Below, in pieces: positions 5,650-6,698 of a stretch of 6,698 nucleotides of DNA. This DNA is from Verrucomicrobiota bacterium (GTDB lineage Bacteria; Verrucomicrobiota; Verrucomicrobiia; Verrucomicrobiales; Akkermansiaceae). The DNA lies in NCBI GenBank assembly GCA_008932955.1, contig WBXE01000130.1, positions 1 through 6,698 of the forward strand, read 5' to 3'. How positions within the stretch are numbered: position 1 is the first letter of the stretch; each line of letters begins with the position of its first letter. A program made the translations under genes and the position numbers. The notes under the pieces are model-generated. The model did no database searches, was not told where the DNA came from, and worked only from the letters and a program-made list of their open reading frames with translations.

Positions 5650-6324
5650 GTGAAAGTACTCATCACCGCCGGGCCCACCCGCGAAGCGCTCGATCCAGTG
5701 CGCTATTTGACAAATCGTTCATCGGGTAAAATGGGTTACGCCCTGGCGCAAGCACTGGTTGGGGCGGGTCACTCGGTGCTGCTTATTTCCGGGCCGACCG
5801 AGTTGGATGTGCCCGACGGGGTGGATTTTCTGCCGGTGGAAACCGCCGCAGAGATGTACGCGGCGGTGGCCCAGAGCCTCGGGCGCATCGACATCGCGGT
5901 GTTCGCCGCGGCGGTGGCCGATTACACCCCGGTCAAGGTGGCCAGCCACAAAATCAAGAAATCTGAGGCCCCTTTCACCCTCGAGTTGCAACGCACCCGC
6001 GACATTCTGGGGTCGGCGCGCGCTGAGCTGGGGTTTAGCGGCACGCTGGTAGGATTTGCCGCGGAAACCGAGGACCTCGAAGCCAACGCCCGCGACAAGC
6101 TCACCCGCAAACACTGCGACCTCATCATCGCCAACGATGTCTCCAAACCCGGTATCGGGTTCGGTTCCGATCGCAATGAAGTGCTCCTCGTCTATCCGGA
6201 ATACAACGAGGCCCTGCCGCCAGCTTCCAAACACACCCTCGCCCACCACCTCACCTCCGCCATCCTCACACTGCATGCGAGACTAGAAGACGCAAGACTT
6301 GAAGACTCAAGACGCAAGACCTGA
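5650..6324 (+). CDS. coaB: Phosphopantothenate-cysteine ligase, stand-alone CoaB
   Basis: The 224-residue cytosolic enzyme of coenzyme A synthesis would join 4'-phosphopantothenate to cysteine using a nucleotide triphosphate. Family motifs are present in order. ITAGPTREALDPVRYLTNRS starts at residue 5 and runs into SGKMG (25-29), including Asn22. AAAVADYTPVKVASHKIKK is at 86-104, with the Lys-rich segment corresponding to E. coli Dfp Lys289. LVGFAAETE is at 123-131, and NDVSKPGIGFGSDRNEVLLV at 152-171. In E. coli, CoaC and CoaB are fused as Dfp (406 aa); here only the CoaB half is present, directly after rnc, so CoaC must be encoded elsewhere. The start is the GTG at 5650, because the upstream frame is the rnc repeat tail and homology begins at KVLITAGPT. 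Residues 211-224 (RLEDARLEDSRRKT) and the stop codon come from a non-coding repeat array and are not family-conserved. Confidence 0.93.
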   Translation: MKVLITAGPTREALDPVRYLTNRSSGKMGYALAQALVGAGHSVLLISGPTELDVPDGVDFLPVETAAEMYAAVAQSLGRIDIAVFAAAVADYTPVKVASHKIKKSEAPFTLELQRTRDILGSARAELGFSGTLVGFAAETEDLEANARDKLTRKHCDLIIANDVSKPGIGFGSDRNEVLLVYPEYNEALPPASKHTLAHHLTSAILTLHARLEDARLEDSRRKT

Positions 6325-6370
6325 AGACGCAAGACTTGAAGACTCAAGACGCAAGACCTGAAGACTCAAG
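6286..6370 (+). repeat. 37-bp tandem repeat built of GAAGAC/CAAGAC sub-units
   Basis: Two identical 37-bp units (6286-6322 and 6323-6359) are followed by an 11-bp partial copy of the internal GAAGACTCAAG segment (6360-6370). Each unit is made of smaller GAAGAC and CAAGAC words. The coaB stop codon TGA (6322-6324) lies on the unit junction, so the repeat has supplied the end of the gene. The mirror-image word GTCTTG appears in tandem at 6588-6617. Confidence 0.9.
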
Positions 6371-6384
6371 AATAGAGTAGATTG

Positions 6385-6516
6385 ACGATTGATGCTGGTT
6401 GATTTTGGATTTTTGAAGTGAGCTTAGCGAGTGCTGACGCTCGTTACCTATGTTCTGACTGCGCCACCAAGCTCACATCACAAATCAACAATAATCACTC
6501 GGTAATCATCAATCGT
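6385..6516. repeat. Nested imperfect inverted repeat (about 130 bp) between convergent genes
   Basis: Four pairs of complementary segments are nested in the correct order. ACGATTGATG (6385-6394) pairs with CATCAATCGT (6507-6516); GTTGATTT (6398-6405) with AAATCAAC (6482-6489); GTGAGCTT (6418-6425) with AAGCTCAC (6469-6476); and AGCGAG (6426-6431) with CTCGTT (6440-6445, one G-T). The first three are perfect 10-, 8- and 8-bp matches. The region is visibly more AT-rich than the genes around it and has no credible gene. It could be a bidirectional terminator-like structure or a miniature non-autonomous palindromic element. Confidence 0.7.
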
Positions 6517-6567
6517 TCGACTGAGCTCACGCCGAAGTCCTCTTCACCTCTCGCCTGCTCCATACTC

Positions 6568-6583
6568 GCCCCGGGCTCGGGGC
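6568..6583. terminator. GC-rich hairpin, possible terminator for convergent transcripts
   Basis: GCCCCG (6568-6573) and CGGGGC (6578-6583) form a perfect 6-bp stem with the 4-nt loop GGCT. On the plus strand a T-rich but interrupted stretch (TTGCGTCTTGCTGTCTT) follows. On the minus strand it lies about 40 bases after the stop of the right-edge gene. Without a real T-run it is a weak intrinsic terminator candidate. Confidence 0.35.
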
Positions 6584-6587
6584 TTGC

Positions 6588-6619
6588 GTCTTGCTGTCTT
6601 GCTGTCTTGCTGTCTTGTG
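6588..6619. repeat. 8-bp tandem repeat GTCTTGCT
   Basis: GTCTTGCT occurs three times in tandem (6588-6595, 6596-6603, 6604-6611), followed by the variant GTCTTGTG (6612-6619). Read on the other strand it is AGCAAGAC, sharing the CAAGAC word with the 6286-6370 array but inverted. It starts six bases after the stop codon of the minus-strand gene at the right edge. Confidence 0.85.
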
Positions 6620-6624
6620 TCTAT

Positions 6625-6698
6625 TCAATTGTCTTCGTCGATCACCACCCCGAGACCGAAAATTTGTTCGAATAGATCGGCTTTGGAGGCCATGGCGA
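6625..6698 (-). CDS. 3' end of an unidentified gene, running off the right edge
   Basis: Read on the minus strand, the frame from the window edge gives A-MASKADLFEQIFGLGVVIDE-DN and then TGA (6625-6627). The absence of stops over 24 codons, an acidic end and the position just before an intergenic repeat block fit the C-terminus of a real protein. The Met at 6691-6693 could instead start a 22-residue peptide, but no ribosome-binding site is visible and too little sequence remains to decide. I do not recognise the protein. If real, it converges with coaB. Confidence 0.45.
   Translation of the reverse strand, partial: AMASKADLFEQIFGLGVVIDEDN

Noticed and set aside
5719..6276. Open minus-strand frame of 185 codons
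   Set aside because: It is antisense to coaB, whose motifs are unmistakable, and its composition is typical of a shadow frame.
6286..6370. CRISPR array
   Set aside because: The 37-bp units are directly adjacent with no unique spacers, and no cas genes are present.
6418..6675. Possible 85-codon plus-strand gene in the right intergenic region
   Set aside because: It begins at a non-ATG codon, covers the inverted repeat and the octamer repeat, and has low-complexity Ser/Leu/Cys content.

Overview
The window is GC-rich bacterial chromosomal DNA with a housekeeping character. There is no sign of phage, plasmid, transposase or CRISPR genes. None of the identified starts has a convincing Shine-Dalgarno sequence at normal spacing. 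The left end carries a hairpin-forming 27-bp tandem repeat of a kind I associate, from memory, with Verrucomicrobiota genomes. A member of Verrucomicrobiota (or a related PVC lineage) is therefore my best guess, held with modest confidence.

Layout: positions 1-81 hold three 27-bp repeats, followed by a leader with several small hairpins. A plus-strand pair follows: an APC-family amino acid permease (228-1574), whose last 14 bases overlap the start of a secreted protein of unknown function (1561-2802). A short convergent gap separates this pair from two minus-strand genes: a pirin/quercetinase-type bicupin (2983-3702) and, upstream of it, a metallo-beta-lactamase-fold hydrolase carrying an N-terminal helix-turn-helix-like segment (3793-4605). 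The divergent region 4606-4742 holds candidate promoters for the hydrolase (minus) and for tRNA-His(GTG) (plus, 4744-4819). The tRNA is followed by rnc (RNase III, 4881-5633), and 16 bases later by a stand-alone CoaB, phosphopantothenate-cysteine ligase (5650-6324). The right 375 bases are repeat-rich and non-coding, ending in the 3' end of an unidentified minus-strand gene (6625 to the edge).

How the genes relate: tRNA-His, rnc and coaB form a compact same-strand housekeeping cluster with no visible internal terminator. The permease and the secreted protein are probably translated in a coupled way. The hydrolase and pirin may share a transcript.

The most unusual part is the right intergenic region. 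A nested, roughly 130-bp inverted repeat sits between oppositely oriented CAAGAC/GTCTTG short-repeat blocks, and the left block has become the C-terminal tail and stop codon of coaB. The 3' end of rnc is also built from short direct repeats. I found no clearly new multi-gene system. The best candidates for follow-up are the palindromic intergenic element, the HTH-MBL fusion, the permease/secreted-protein pair, and a U:U mismatch in the tRNA-His acceptor stem.
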